DNA from: Globisporangium splendens
Taxonomy: Eukaryota; Oomycota; Peronosporomycetes; Pythiales; Pythiaceae
Direction of reading: 5' to 3'
Assembly: GCA_006386115.1 (NCBI GenBank)
Contig: VFIW01000056.1
Coordinates: 1-64,000 of the forward strand
DNA length: 64,000 bases
How positions within the stretch are numbered: position 1 is the stretch's first letter; every line of letters starts with the position of its first letter. The position numbers and the translations under genes are program-made. Positions 20,998-30,316 of the stretch are shown here, piece by piece. The notes under the pieces are model-generated. The model made no database searches. It saw nothing but the letters and a program-made list of their open reading frames with translations, and had not been told where the DNA came from.

Positions 20998-22065
20998 ATG
21001 AAGCGACCAAGTGACCAAGTGAACCAAGGTGAAGAACGTCCGTTGTCCAAGCGACAGCAGACAGCTCCAGAACTCTTCGACATATCTCCCATCCTGAAGA
21101 AGAAGGGGGATCTCGAGTTCTACAAGGAGCGGTTCTTCAGTTGGCGTCGGATCAACGATCGTGATCCGAACCAACCCATCGCAGCCCAGAGAGACTCATG
21201 GCGAACGTTTGTTCGTCTTGAGAACGAGAACCAAATGGAGCGTCTTCTTCGTCGCGGCAATGCTCGTGCCGAAAGAAGAACTCCTGCTGACGACAGAGCG
21301 AATCCCAGCTCTGGTCGTCGTAGTGTCGCTCCTGGCGACGCTACAAGTGGTTCTCGTAGCTGCGGACCACGTCGGGAACATCAGACTCCATCGTCTGACG
21401 TGGTTCCCACGTGTCCGAGCTCGGTGGATATCCACGCCACCGAACTCTGTAGAAGCGTTGAGGGCTCAACCGCTTCTTTCCTCGACGATGAGTCGGTCGA
21501 TCCTCATGATCAACAATCGACTCAACCACCCAGCGATGATCTCCCTGAGAGTCTATCAATGGGGGTGGGGCTGAACGCCAAAACGATTGAGCGACTCTGG
21601 AAGTGGAAGAGTGCTCATCGCGCTCAGATCGAGACACTGGAAGTTCGCGATGCGATCCTTTCGGATCGGTGCGAGAGCCTCGAGGACCAAGTGAAGGAGC
21701 AGGAGTCGCGGATCGACTCGCTGACCTTTGGTCCCGCTCAGTATCGGGCTTTGGAGTCCCGTTTCGAGCAACGGTTCGAGCAAGTCCAGGGCGAACTCGA
21801 GCGACTCCAAAAGGCTGAGAAGGCTCGTGAAATGCATCACGAACGTCTACTGCGCTCTGTGGAAGAGGCAGGGACGGCTCTTGAGGTACTCCGCAAAGAA
21901 TATAACTCACGCCTTCTCGTGCTGGAAGCTGTGAAGGAGGAGTCCTTCGATGTGCTTCAGCGCCTTTACGCCGAGAAGAATCTCCAAAGCGATGAGCTGT
22001 TTGCTCTTCGCAATCAAGTGGAGAGTCTTCAAGATCAGCTTGATCGTTTGCGGAAGATCTCGTAG
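20998..22065 (+). CDS. Antisense coiled-coil ORF in T3, 355 aa, function unknown
   Basis: The frame runs from ATG 20998 to TAG 22065 on the strand opposite to gag-pol, just inside the 3' LTR. The frame is also open upstream to an ATG at 20899 within the LTR; I chose 20998 because the first 33 codons would be LTR sequence. The N-terminal 90 residues are charged (KKKGDLEFYKERFFSWRR). The middle, about residues 95-200, is Ser/Pro/Arg-rich and probably disordered. From about 210 to the end there is a long heptad-rich helix ending DQLDRLRKIS, which reads as a coiled coil. Bases 21341-22065 also encode the linker and chromodomain of pol on the other strand, so both strands are open for 725 bp. I do not recognise the family. 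The upstream LTR could supply an antisense promoter. Confidence 0.55.
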   Translation: MKRPSDQVNQGEERPLSKRQQTAPELFDISPILKKKGDLEFYKERFFSWRRINDRDPNQPIAAQRDSWRTFVRLENENQMERLLRRGNARAERRTPADDRANPSSGRRSVAPGDATSGSRSCGPRREHQTPSSDVVPTCPSSVDIHATELCRSVEGSTASFLDDESVDPHDQQSTQPPSDDLPESLSMGVGLNAKTIERLWKWKSAHRAQIETLEVRDAILSDRCESLEDQVKEQESRIDSLTFGPAQYRALESRFEQRFEQVQGELERLQKAEKAREMHHERLLRSVEEAGTALEVLRKEYNSRLLVLEAVKEESFDVLQRLYAEKNLQSDELFALRNQVESLQDQLDRLRKIS

Positions 22066-24997
22066 GATCAGCTGATCCACTTGAAAGGTAAGGCTTTAGT
22101 CTACCCACATAAAATGTAGGGTGTAGACGCATGCGTGTAGGTATGTCTAGCGTGTAGGCATCACCATTGCATTTAACCACCTTGAACGGTCCAATGAACC
22201 TTGGCAGAAGCTTCGAGCTTCCCAAGTTGGACACTGCATGTTCAGGCAGGTTCGCCGCACTAAGCAATACAAGATCATTGATTTTATAAACTTGCTTGTT
22301 CTTCCTTCCGCTCTTGTCTGCTAGCTCTTTTTGCAGATCCTGAGCCTTCGCGATTGCGTCTCGAACAAACCTCACAACGGCTTGTCTCCTCACAACAAAG
22401 TCATCGACTTGCTGTTCCTCACGACTTGTTAGGTCGTTGAGGGGTTTCATCGAGTCAAAATTCGCTTTTAACTCGGCAACAGCATTCAGGTCATACGACG
22501 ACTGCGGCTTATTGCCTTTAGCCGTAGTCCCTCCCCCACTTAAGGTAGAAACCTCACCCATTATGGAAGCAGGCACTCGGGGATGAATGCCATAGTTCAC
22601 ATAAAATGGAGAGTGACCCGTCGAGACATGCGTGGAGTTGTTCAACGCAAACTCGGCAAGAGGGAGAAACTCACTCCACTCTTTGAAAGACGTCGCATAA
22701 CTGCGCAACACGTCTTCAAGGACACGATTCACTCGTTCAGTTTGACCATCCGTTTCAGGATGTGCCGCTGTTGACATGGCCAACTTGGTGTCCAGAAGTC
22801 CGAACAGTGCACGCCAGAACTTGGACGTAAACCGAGTGTCACGGTCAGACACGATCTCAACGGGCAGGCCATGCAGACGGAATACGACGTCTACAAAGAC
22901 CTTGGCCGTCATTTCGGCTGAGATCTTGTCCGAAACAGGCGCAAGATGGACCATCTTGCTGAATCGGTCCACAAACACTAGGATGCCATTGCGTCCGTGT
23001 TTGTCACGCGGAAGTCCGAATATGAAATCCATACTCACAGACTTCCAACTGTCTGATGGGACAGCCAATGAACGAAGTGGTGCCTGAGTGGAACCAGAAG
23101 GTTTCACTCGTTGGCAGATCTCGCAAGTCCTCACATACTTGCGAACCCACTTGTACATGTGTGGCCAGTAGTAATCCCGGGAAAGACTGAGAAACGTCTT
23201 CTCACGTCCGAGATGGCCACCCGAAGGACTGTCATGGTACTCATACAAGAGTCGATGACGCAGACCTTCGTCGTTGGGAACAACAACCCTTGCTGTATCC
23301 CCGTCTTCGACCGCATAGTACAACAACCCATTGTGTACTCGGAAGCGGTGAACTCGCGACCTTGTGCGCGACGGAAGACCTTGCAGTGCTTTGTCCGAAG
23401 GGTCCTTGAAATACTTCAACAAGTCCTGACATGTTTCGTCAGACTTGTACCCTTCGACAATGTCTTCTCGCACTGTAGTCGTAGCTTGCACTGCGATCGC
23501 TTGAACATCTTCACAGAGTCGACACGCTCCGTCCGTGTCTTCACTCTTGGTCTTCGGATCGTAGTCCGGACGTCTTGACAGCGCATCGGCTAAGATGTTC
23601 GTCTTGCCTGGCTTGTAGTGTACAACAAAGTTGTACTCTGCAAAGAAGGAGAACCATCTCGCCATTCTTTGCGACAAGTGAGGAGTCTTTACCGCTGTAC
23701 GCAGCGACGCATGATCTGTGTAGATCGCAAAGCGCTCCTCGCCAAGCAGATACACACGGAACTTGACCAAAGAATACTTCATCGCAAGAAGTTCTTTGTC
23801 ATGAACTGGGTAGTTCCGTTCTGCGGGTCGGAGTTGTCGTGACTGATACGACACAACTCGCTCATGACCCTCATCATCGTGTTGCATCAAGGCACAACCG
23901 ATGGCATAGTCGCTCGCATCGCAAACCACATGAAAAGGCTTGTCGTGGTTTGCAATTGCCAGCACGGGAGCTTCTCGCAGACTCCTCTTCACTTCGGCAA
24001 ACGCTGCTTGGTGGTCACTGGACCACTCCCACTCAATGTCCTTCTTCAGGAGCTGTGTGAGGGGTTGCACCAACGCTGCATAATTGCGCGTGTACTTGTG
24101 CAAGTAGTTGGCCAGACCCAACCATTGTCTCAGCTGTTTGACATTCTGAGGTACAGGCCAATCGTCAATAGCTTTGACCTTCTCCGGATCAACTCGAACG
24201 CCATGCTTTCCCACAAAGCAGCCGAGAACGGGGATCTCTGGTGCAAAGAATATGCACTTCTTCAGGTTAGCGTAGAGCTTGTTCTCTCGCATGACCTGAA
24301 AGACTTGACGAAGATGGTCAAGATGAACATCAACGTCAGACTTTTCACCCGTGGTTTTACTATGAACGAAAATATCGTCAAAGTAACTCGGTGCAAACCC
24401 TCTCAATGGACGAAGTAGATTCGTGACCATCCTATTGAAAGTCGCAGGAGCGTTCTTCAGTCCCTGTGGCATCACTAACCATTCCCACAGCATACCACTC
24501 GGGGTACTCACTGCGGTTAGTGGTACATCGTCTTCGCGCATTCGAATCTGATAGAACCCGTCTTTCAGATCGATAGCACTGAAGACAGTACTGCCAACCA
24601 TTCCATCAAGGATCATATCCTTGCGTGGAACCGGAGTTTGGGCTGGAATGGCAGCGTCGTTCAGCTTGTTGAAAGCGTGAACAATGCGCCAACCACCAGT
24701 TGCCTTCTTCACACAGAAGGTTGGGCTACAATGTGGAGACTTGCTCTCTCGCACATGACCAGCCTTGGCACGTTGCGCAAAGAACTCGTCGATCGCAACG
24801 ACTTGTTCTCTTGGCAACGGCCACTGCCGTGTGATACAATACTTCGTGCCAGGAAGTACATCAATCTCGTGACGAATGCCTCTATCGAATGGCAGTTCGT
24901 CCGGCACCTTGTCTGGGAATATGTCCTCATATTCCATGACAAGTTCATACACGGGGTTCTTCTTGAGGGCGTCCCACGACTGCTCCTCGAACCTTTC
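21341..24997 (-). CDS. T3 pol: RT, RNase H, integrase, chromodomain
   Basis: This is an open frame of about 1200 codons, the downstream part of a pol frame interrupted by the inverted LTR at 24998. No genuine start is expected; GTG at 24952 is only the first start-like codon. Domains in order: RT with SAIDLKDGFYQ and the catalytic FDD, RNase H (VCDASDYAIG), and an integrase zinc site (HLGREKT, CEICQRVK). The integrase core follows (SMDFIFGLP), then a long Pro/Ser/Arg-rich linker and a chromodomain at the end (FYRVRWRGYPPSSDTWEP). Chromodomains of gypsy integrases direct insertion to modified chromatin. The linker and chromodomain overlap the antisense frame at 20998-22065. Confidence 0.9.
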   Translation of the reverse strand, partial: ERFEEQSWDALKKNPVYELVMEYEDIFPDKVPDELPFDRGIRHEIDVLPGTKYCITRQWPLPREQVVAIDEFFAQRAKAGHVRESKSPHCSPTFCVKKATGGWRIVHAFNKLNDAAIPAQTPVPRKDMILDGMVGSTVFSAIDLKDGFYQIRMREDDVPLTAVSTPSGMLWEWLVMPQGLKNAPATFNRMVTNLLRPLRGFAPSYFDDIFVHSKTTGEKSDVDVHLDHLRQVFQVMRENKLYANLKKCIFFAPEIPVLGCFVGKHGVRVDPEKVKAIDDWPVPQNVKQLRQWLGLANYLHKYTRNYAALVQPLTQLLKKDIEWEWSSDHQAAFAEVKRSLREAPVLAIANHDKPFHVVCDASDYAIGCALMQHDDEGHERVVSYQSRQLRPAERNYPVHDKELLAMKYSLVKFRVYLLGEERFAIYTDHASLRTAVKTPHLSQRMARWFSFFAEYNFVVHYKPGKTNILADALSRRPDYDPKTKSEDTDGACRLCEDVQAIAVQATTTVREDIVEGYKSDETCQDLLKYFKDPSDKALQGLPSRTRSRVHRFRVHNGLLYYAVEDGDTARVVVPNDEGLRHRLLYEYHDSPSGGHLGREKTFLSLSRDYYWPHMYKWVRKYVRTCEICQRVKPSGSTQAPLRSLAVPSDSWKSVSMDFIFGLPRDKHGRNGILVFVDRFSKMVHLAPVSDKISAEMTAKVFVDVVFRLHGLPVEIVSDRDTRFTSKFWRALFGLLDTKLAMSTAAHPETDGQTERVNRVLEDVLRSYATSFKEWSEFLPLAEFALNNSTHVSTGHSPFYVNYGIHPRVPASIMGEVSTLSGGGTTAKGNKPQSSYDLNAVAELKANFDSMKPLNDLTSREEQQVDDFVVRRQAVVRFVRDAIAKAQDLQKELADKSGRKNKQVYKINDLVLLSAANLPEHAVSNLGSSKLLPRFIGPFKVVKCNGDAYTLDIPTRMRLHPTFYVGRLKPYLSSGSADPTRSSANDQADLEDSPLDCEEQTAHRFGDSSRRKGAEAHRRTPPSQLPAREGVSYILCGVPQEPSLPLPQSAVDVRDAFHEPSQPFGVARVRPGLARTVARNGTPKPDTERDQRSASRSATPAPSLGPRGSRTDPKGSHRELPVSRSERDEHSSTSRVAQSFWRSAPPPLIDSQGDHRWVVESIVDHEDRPTHRRGKKRLSPQRFYRVRWRGYPPSSDTWEPRQTMESDVPDVVRSYENHL

Positions 24998-25606
24998 TGT
25001 AATGGGCTAAGGCTGCCATTTCATGCAAGGTGGCTCTTTGTGTGTGTCACACACCACCTTGTGGAAGTGCATTGTGGGTGCGAAGATATTGGGTGAAACA
25101 CATAATAGTGATCCCCACATGCACTTGTGACGTCATCGCCTGACGTCAGAGCAATCTGTGTCTGAGTTGAGTGTTGGTCGCTCGCAATCATTGAGATTCG
25201 GCGTGATTACGCACAACAATACTCTAGACACGTGAGTGATGGTTCCTACTTGGGAAACTGCACTGGTGATGAGACCGACGTGTGTCTGCCACCTGAAGTG
25301 AGTGGCTGTAGCCAATCACTTTGCAGGGAATTTTCCACGGAACTTCAAGTTCAAGCTTCTCGAAGATCTCGTGGGTTCAACCTCAGTGTACCCAAGGTTT
25401 TATATATCAGATTCATAGGTTTTATTGTGCATGTTTAGGTTTTAGTTATAAAACCTCTAGGAGCCCTAGTGGTGTTTTACATGTAGTGTCAGGAACCATA
25501 AGCTCATTTCAATTAAGTTGCATTTTTGCCAAGTTCCCCTCAAGTCTTCCTCTTCAAGCGCAAGCGTGCGTGCCGTGTTTGAGGCTGTCTCGGATAGCCT
25601 CTTACA
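24998..25606 (+). repeat. Inverted, diverged T3-type LTR inside pol
   Basis: This 609-bp segment starts TGTAATGGGC and ends CTTACA. It is homologous along its length to LTR3-a/b but points the other way and is clearly more diverged, so it belongs to a related subfamily. It keeps the paired TGACGTCA sites (25128-25148) and the AT-rich core around 25390-25450. The flanks (ctttc and gttga) do not form a target-site duplication, yet the pol reading frame on both sides is the same phase. It is probably a solo LTR left after recombination. Confidence 0.8.
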
Positions 25607-26050
25607 GTTGATGTCTTCTGCATCGTCAACATCGACGATCGTGCAGACCTGCGAAATTTCGCCTTTCGCTAGGCTACGCTTCAGCGTCTTCTTGCTCACC
25701 CATGGCAAGGAAATCAACTCTTCGACTGAGCTTGGAGGATTTTCAATCTTCACGTGGCGGATTACATCCACGTCACCATCTTCATTGTAGACCGCGATAT
25801 TCGCAAACTCGCTTGAAATGTCTTGTGCTTGGACACTTCCTTCGTCACCTTGACATGTACCTTGATCAGGGGCACACGGGACACTCTTCTTGCTGGTTTT
25901 CTTCTTCTTCTCTCGGGATGGCTCTTCGGCTCTTTTCCCATTCGTTTCTTCCACGCACATCGCCTCACCCATGGGGTCGATGGCAAAGGAGACAGTCTTT
26001 TGTTGGCGCCTGACTGCTCCACCTCCAGTAGTCTTCTTCAAGATGGGTAC
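25607..26050 (-). pseudogene. T3 pol linker between protease and RT, out of frame with protease
   Basis: This stretch (AVPILKKTTGGG at its start, a Lys/Glu-rich middle, DDAEDIN at its end) is open and in phase with the RT frame beyond the inverted LTR. It is one phase away from the protease frame, which stops at 26038. I read the break near 26045 as a single-base indel in T3. It could instead be a programmed shift, but gypsy elements normally shift between gag and pol, not after the protease. Confidence 0.7.
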
Positions 26051-26817
26051 CGCTCGTGAACATGGGGGCCATCGCACACCGCAATATCACGAGGGTCATC
26101 TGGGATCTCTTCCACAGATGTATACACCCACACCACTTCATCCGTTGTTGTGCAGCACAAGTCAGCATCACGTGACTTGTCAACGGAGATCTTTATCTTC
26201 ATCCAGTCAATGCTAGGTTGATAACGCTTCAACCATGGCATTCCCAGAATCAGATCAAACTTGTCATCGAGGTCGAGTAAAATAAACTCGTCTTCACCTC
26301 GGAAATCTTCACACTTGATTGCCAAGCGCACCACGCGCTTCGGCATCTTCACAGTTGACCCGTTGGCCAACCGGACGATCATCGTCTTGTCTTCATTCGC
26401 ATCAGGCACGAAGACACCATGCCTGGCGATCACTTCATTTCGAACAAAATTGTTCGACGCACCAGTGTCAACCAAAGCACGTAGAGGCGTTGCAATACCG
26501 TCTACTTGAGCTTTGAGAACGATCAAACTTGATGTTTGACTTACACTCTTCTCACTCATAGTGGAAACTGCATGTGCATCATGCACATTGGGGCCAGAGT
26601 CCTGTGTTTCCACAACATCCACAGTCCTCTTTTCCGGGCCAGTAGGAGGCCCCGCCCCTAATGTCCATTCCCGTTTTTTGGCCCAGGTGACCGATCGAAC
26701 CGACGACCGTAAGAACGATCGCGGTTGTTCGAACGAGCACCCTGTGTTGTTTGCCGACCCGGCAAAGACACCTTGCAGTTCCGAGCGAAGTGGCCCGGCT
26801 TCCCGCAACGGAAACAC
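26038..26817 (-). CDS. T3 protease region of pol
   Basis: The open frame overlaps the end of gag by 160 bp in another phase, the usual gag/pol frameshift arrangement. The aspartic protease signature LVDTGASNNF is followed by a second conserved stretch (LILGMPWLKRYQPSIDW), the flap and C-terminal part of retropepsins. Upstream codons overlapping gag would be used only after frameshifting. The frame ends prematurely at 26038 because of the indel described for 25607-26050. Confidence 0.82.
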   Translation of the reverse strand: MFPLREAGPLRSELQGVFAGSANNTGCSFEQPRSFLRSSVRSVTWAKKREWTLGAGPPTGPEKRTVDVVETQDSGPNVHDAHAVSTMSEKSVSQTSSLIVLKAQVDGIATPLRALVDTGASNNFVRNEVIARHGVFVPDANEDKTMIVRLANGSTVKMPKRVVRLAIKCEDFRGEDEFILLDLDDKFDLILGMPWLKRYQPSIDWMKIKISVDKSRDADLCCTTTDEVVWVYTSVEEIPDDPRDIAVCDGPHVHERYPS

Positions 26818-27719
26818 TTCCCATCGTTGCGAGGACGCTCATTTCCAGGCGTGGAAATGTATGAGATGTCCATCGGTTCTGGACCATCGTGCGCAACATT
26901 CGCTTGTCTTTGCGGCTTGGACGAAAACCCTTGGAACTTGGCTTGCTTCATGCTGAACTCTTCTGGCATCGCGCGTTCAACGGCTTCGTCCAGCGTCTTG
27001 GGATACTCACGGAACAATTGGTTCCGAATCGGACCATCGTTCAGACCCGCCATGAACGTCACAACTTGCATTGGAACGTCAATCGGCTCGTCAACGATGC
27101 TCGACACCAAGAAGCGAGCACGTTGTGCATACGAATGCAGATCGAAACGGCCTTGGCGAAGCTTGAGGAACTCGGCACGCGCACGGAACTCGCTCTGCGG
27201 AGGTTCAAACGCTGCCTTGAGCTCCGCCTTGAAGTCTTCGTAGCTGTAGAAGCAGTTTGGATCCGACAAACGCTTCCCATAAGCCCAGCTCTTTGCACGA
27301 CCCGCAAGGTTGGACATCGCGAACAACACTCGCTGCATTGGGTCACGAAGTTGTCTTGCAGTGATAGCTGCATCCAACTCGACGAACCATCTCGAAAGAG
27401 GCTCGTTCTCTCCGCCACGATACGGAGACACGTCCAGCTTCAGCGGCACCGTCCTGAAGGACGAAACAGGGGTTGCGACCTGCTTTCGAGATTCAATAAT
27501 CTCGTGGTGCATGAAACTGACCGCAGCGCTCTTCTGGTCTTCAGGAGACGCCGATCGTAGCAGGCTGATTACAGCAGCCTCCCCGATGACGTTTCGCATC
27601 CGCTCCAGCGCCGACCACTCATAAGAAGACAAATGAGGAAAATACTCATTCGTCAACTCGACAGTTTCCGGTACTGCTGGACCGAGTGGCGCATCTACTC
27701 CTTCCATGTTCTCAGACAT
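26658..27719 (-). CDS. T3 Gag, 353 aa
   Basis: The frame starts at ATG 27719. An earlier TTG at 27761 is in frame, but an in-frame TAG lies further upstream in the primer site, so ATG is the likelier start. The retrotransposon Gag core covers about residues 95-250 (RAKSWAYGKRLSDP, FKAELKAAFEPP, AQRARFLVSSI). A CCHC zinc knuckle CFRCGKPGHFARNC lies near residue 305, followed by an Arg-rich tail. It should form the particle shell and bind element RNA. Confidence 0.88.
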   Translation of the reverse strand: MSENMEGVDAPLGPAVPETVELTNEYFPHLSSYEWSALERMRNVIGEAAVISLLRSASPEDQKSAAVSFMHHEIIESRKQVATPVSSFRTVPLKLDVSPYRGGENEPLSRWFVELDAAITARQLRDPMQRVLFAMSNLAGRAKSWAYGKRLSDPNCFYSYEDFKAELKAAFEPPQSEFRARAEFLKLRQGRFDLHSYAQRARFLVSSIVDEPIDVPMQVVTFMAGLNDGPIRNQLFREYPKTLDEAVERAMPEEFSMKQAKFQGFSSKPQRQANVAHDGPEPMDISYISTPGNERPRNDGKCFRCGKPGHFARNCKVSLPGRQTTQGARSNNRDRSYGRRFDRSPGPKNGNGH

Positions 27720-27803
27720 AGACGGAAGTAGGTCTTGGACAGGAATGCGCGAAGTGCTCAAAGCCGCTTCGTCAAACCTTTCTTGACTTGGTCGCTGGAA
27801 GGA

Positions 27804-27821
27804 CCGCTCGAAGTGCTACCA
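27804..27821 (-). other. Primer-binding site of T3
   Basis: On the minus strand TGGTAGCACTTCGAGCGG begins two bases after the 5' LTR. Unlike T1 and T2 it starts with TGG, the complement of a tRNA 3' CCA end, so T3 uses ordinary 3'-end priming. I cannot name the tRNA. Confidence 0.65.
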
Positions 27822-27823
27822 GG

Positions 27824-28461
27824 TGTAATGGGGCGCTGTTCACAACAGTCCCTTAAACACGGCACACACGCTTGTGCCAGAGGAAGCGTCTCCCGACTTG
27901 GAGGGAGGAAGGAAGACTTGAGGGCTTGGTGGTAAAATTGCAACTGAATTGAAATGCTTATGGTTCCTGTCGCTACTTACGAATGAACCTCAAGGGCTCC
28001 TAGAGGTTTTATAACTAAAACCTAAACATACACAATAAAACCTATGAATCTGATATATAAAACCTTGGGTAAACTGAGGTTGAACCCACGAGATCTTCGA
28101 GAAGCTTGAACTTGAAGTCCCGTGGAAAATTCCCTGCAAAGTGAATGGCTACAGCCACTCACTTTAGGTGGCAGAGACACGTTGGCCTCATCACCTGTGC
28201 AGTTTCCCAAGTAGGAACCATCACTCAGTACTTGATTAGTACATGGATGTCATCACTCTGTACTGATTAGTACATGTGAACAACATTCTGCACTGATCGG
28301 CACAGAGAGCGCTCGTGACGTCATGGGATGTGCATGTGGGGACTGTCGTACCGTAATCCCTTTGTTATTTGTCTCCACAATGCACACTGAAGGTGGTGTG
28401 TGGCACACTAGATCTGGGAACAGATCCACCTTCATGTAATGGCTAGGTATAGCCCATTACA
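27824..28461 (-). repeat. T3 5' LTR (LTR3-b)
   Basis: The LTR is 638 bp with TGTAA/TTACA ends and is very similar to LTR3-a. The main difference is a short deletion that removes one of the paired TGACGTCA sites. Confidence 0.9.
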
Positions 28462-29234
28462 CCGCGCTTGTGCTTCCTGTCGTAAATGTGGGGCTGAACT
28501 TACACATATTTGCCTACAAATGCCATGCAAATATATGAAACACATGAAAGTTGCTCAGGATGTGCGATTTGAAACTGCACTGTCATCCACTTTGGCCAAG
28601 AGCGCCTCAGCATCGTCGTCACCATCACCTGGTTCACAGTTACAAGTGGCTCCAAGTTATCAACATTCCACCACATCAACCCTGCGTCGCGACCTTCTTC
28701 TTCCTGGCGCTCACGAGTTTCATGGTGGATCTGCGCACACCCGCGTGCAGGCGTCGCCGTGGTGCTGCAGCTTCTGCCTGTCGACTTTTGCTGATGCTCG
28801 TGTTCCCCGTGACGCGGGGCTTCGTCGCGGCCATCTAATTCCAACTGCCTGTTGTGCGTTGTGATCGGAAGGGCAATGGAAGCGGGCTCATTTTGAATAT
28901 GGGTTCTTTCTGAATAACCCGGACCGTTGTTGGTGAATACCGTACTTTGTTTTCTTATATGTCACAACTGAGTTCTCATTGTGCTTTTCTATTGGAAAAT
29001 GAGGCGAAATCGTCGCCACGCGGATCACAGTGTTATTGTTTTGTAGATGGTAGCGTGCGACTGATGTTGCCTTTTCGTGTAGCTAGCACACCACATGCAC
29101 TAGTATTGACTGCACCAATTGTCGCTGGATTCAAGAGAAGGCGGGAATGTGCCTCAGCGTGCACGTTCCGCGAAAATTGTCGCTGAACCAATACGCTGCT
29201 CCTGCCGCAAGCATATTTGTTTTTGGACTGTTAA
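28462..29234. other. No recognisable gene
   Basis: This is single-copy-looking DNA to the right of T3. Open frames of 95-141 codons exist on both strands (28439-28864 plus, 28500-28844 minus), but their composition shows no domain and one starts in the LTR. It is not related to the copia array. Confidence 0.5.
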
Positions 29235-30316
29235 GCAGAGGCGCTGCTGAGATTGTCGAGTGTCTCGCGGGAATGTCCCGACTGTGTTACGCACGCTACG
29301 ACCGCAGGATCGTCGCGTGGCTTCACGACCACGGCTACGAGTTCACATCCAGGGGGACAGATGAAGGCGCGAAGAATGGTAACCTGGACGTCTTGAGGTT
29401 CCTCCACACACACCGCACCGAAGGGTGCACGACAGCTGCAATGGATGAAGCTGCAGGTGCGTAGCGACTGGATATTGTGACGTTCTTGCACACTGATCAC
29501 ACTGAAGGGTATGCGATAAGGCACGTGATTCCCATTGCTTGCTGTAATTGAAAATGATCCAGGCATGGTTGAGAAGCTGTATGCGTTGCGCCAAAGACAT
29601 CCGCACTGTGGAGCGAGCCCAAAGCTACGGTTTGATGGCCTCATCCTGCACGCGATCGTGTACGAGTGTGGTCGAGTGGATGCTTGCGACGTTTTCACGC
29701 CATCGAAAGTGGGAATGGGGACCGAGTCTCTTGAAGTTTGCGATTTGGACCGGGAATCTGGCGTTGGTGAATGTATAGAGTGTTGGATGTTGTGGAACTC
29801 CTCCTTACCCATCGACGTTTGCCATGGACGTTGCAGCCGAGAAAGGGTTTTTGCTGATCGTGAAATTCTTGCATAGGCACCGCCACGAAGGATGCACTGA
29901 CATGCCATGGAGTTTGCAGCAAAGAACGGACACTTGGAGGTCGCTCGATTCCTGCACAAGTACCGAAGAGAAGGTCGACCCCACAGCGCTTTGGGCACGG
30001 CTGCGGCCGAAAGCCACCTCGATATCGTGCAATTCCTCTGTTCGAAAAAATCGACCAGGGATTTTGGGGACCTCTAGAGTGTGCTGCTGCTGCGGGTCAT
30101 TTGTCAGTGGTACAGTTTTTACTGGAGAAGTAAATCACCACCGATGCTGAAAATGCATTGATATTTGCCGTGATGCACGGAGAAATCGAAGTCGTCCGAT
30201 ATTTAACTCGCCAGCCCAGTATCTCGCCGTCGACAAAGAGGAAAGCACTGAACGCGGCAATCGAGGATGAACAACAGGCTGCGATTGAATTTCTTCAAGA
30301 AGCTGCGAGTGCTTAA
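29235..30316 (+). pseudogene. Ankyrin-repeat protein pseudogene
   Basis: In changing plus-strand frames one can read repeated ankyrin helices: GNLDVLRFLHTHRTEGCTTAAMD (about 29375-29445), RLDIVTFLHTDHTEG (29467), GFLLIVKFLHRHRHEGCTD (29845), GHLEVARFLHKYRREG (29930), SHLDIVQFLC and GHLSVVQFLLEK (30010-30130), GEIEVVRYLTRQP (30178), and a final AAIEFLQEAASA ending at 30316. They are separated by in-frame stops (for example TAG at 29462-29464) and frameshifts. This is the pattern of the large ankyrin families of oomycetes, here decayed. No intact start was found. Confidence 0.75.

Larger units (their letters stand above)
20272..28461 (-). mobile_element. T3: Ty3/gypsy chromoelement, defective
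   Basis: The element is 8.2 kb, bounded by LTRs of 650 bp (20272-20921) and 638 bp (27824-28461). Read on the minus strand it has a primer site, gag, protease, RT, RNase H, integrase and chromodomain, which is the Ty3/gypsy order (integrase after RNase H). Two lesions inactivate pol: a frameshift near 26045 and an inverted related LTR at 24998-25606. The five bases outside each end (cactg on the left, ccgcg on the right) do not match, so the original target-site duplication is lost or never existed. The right flank is unrelated to the copia array. Confidence 0.9.

Noticed and set aside
25232..25438. 68-codon plus frame with relatives on the minus strand at 20470-20658 and 28022-28210
   Set aside because: The similarity is due to homologous LTRs in opposite orientations; it is not a conserved small protein.
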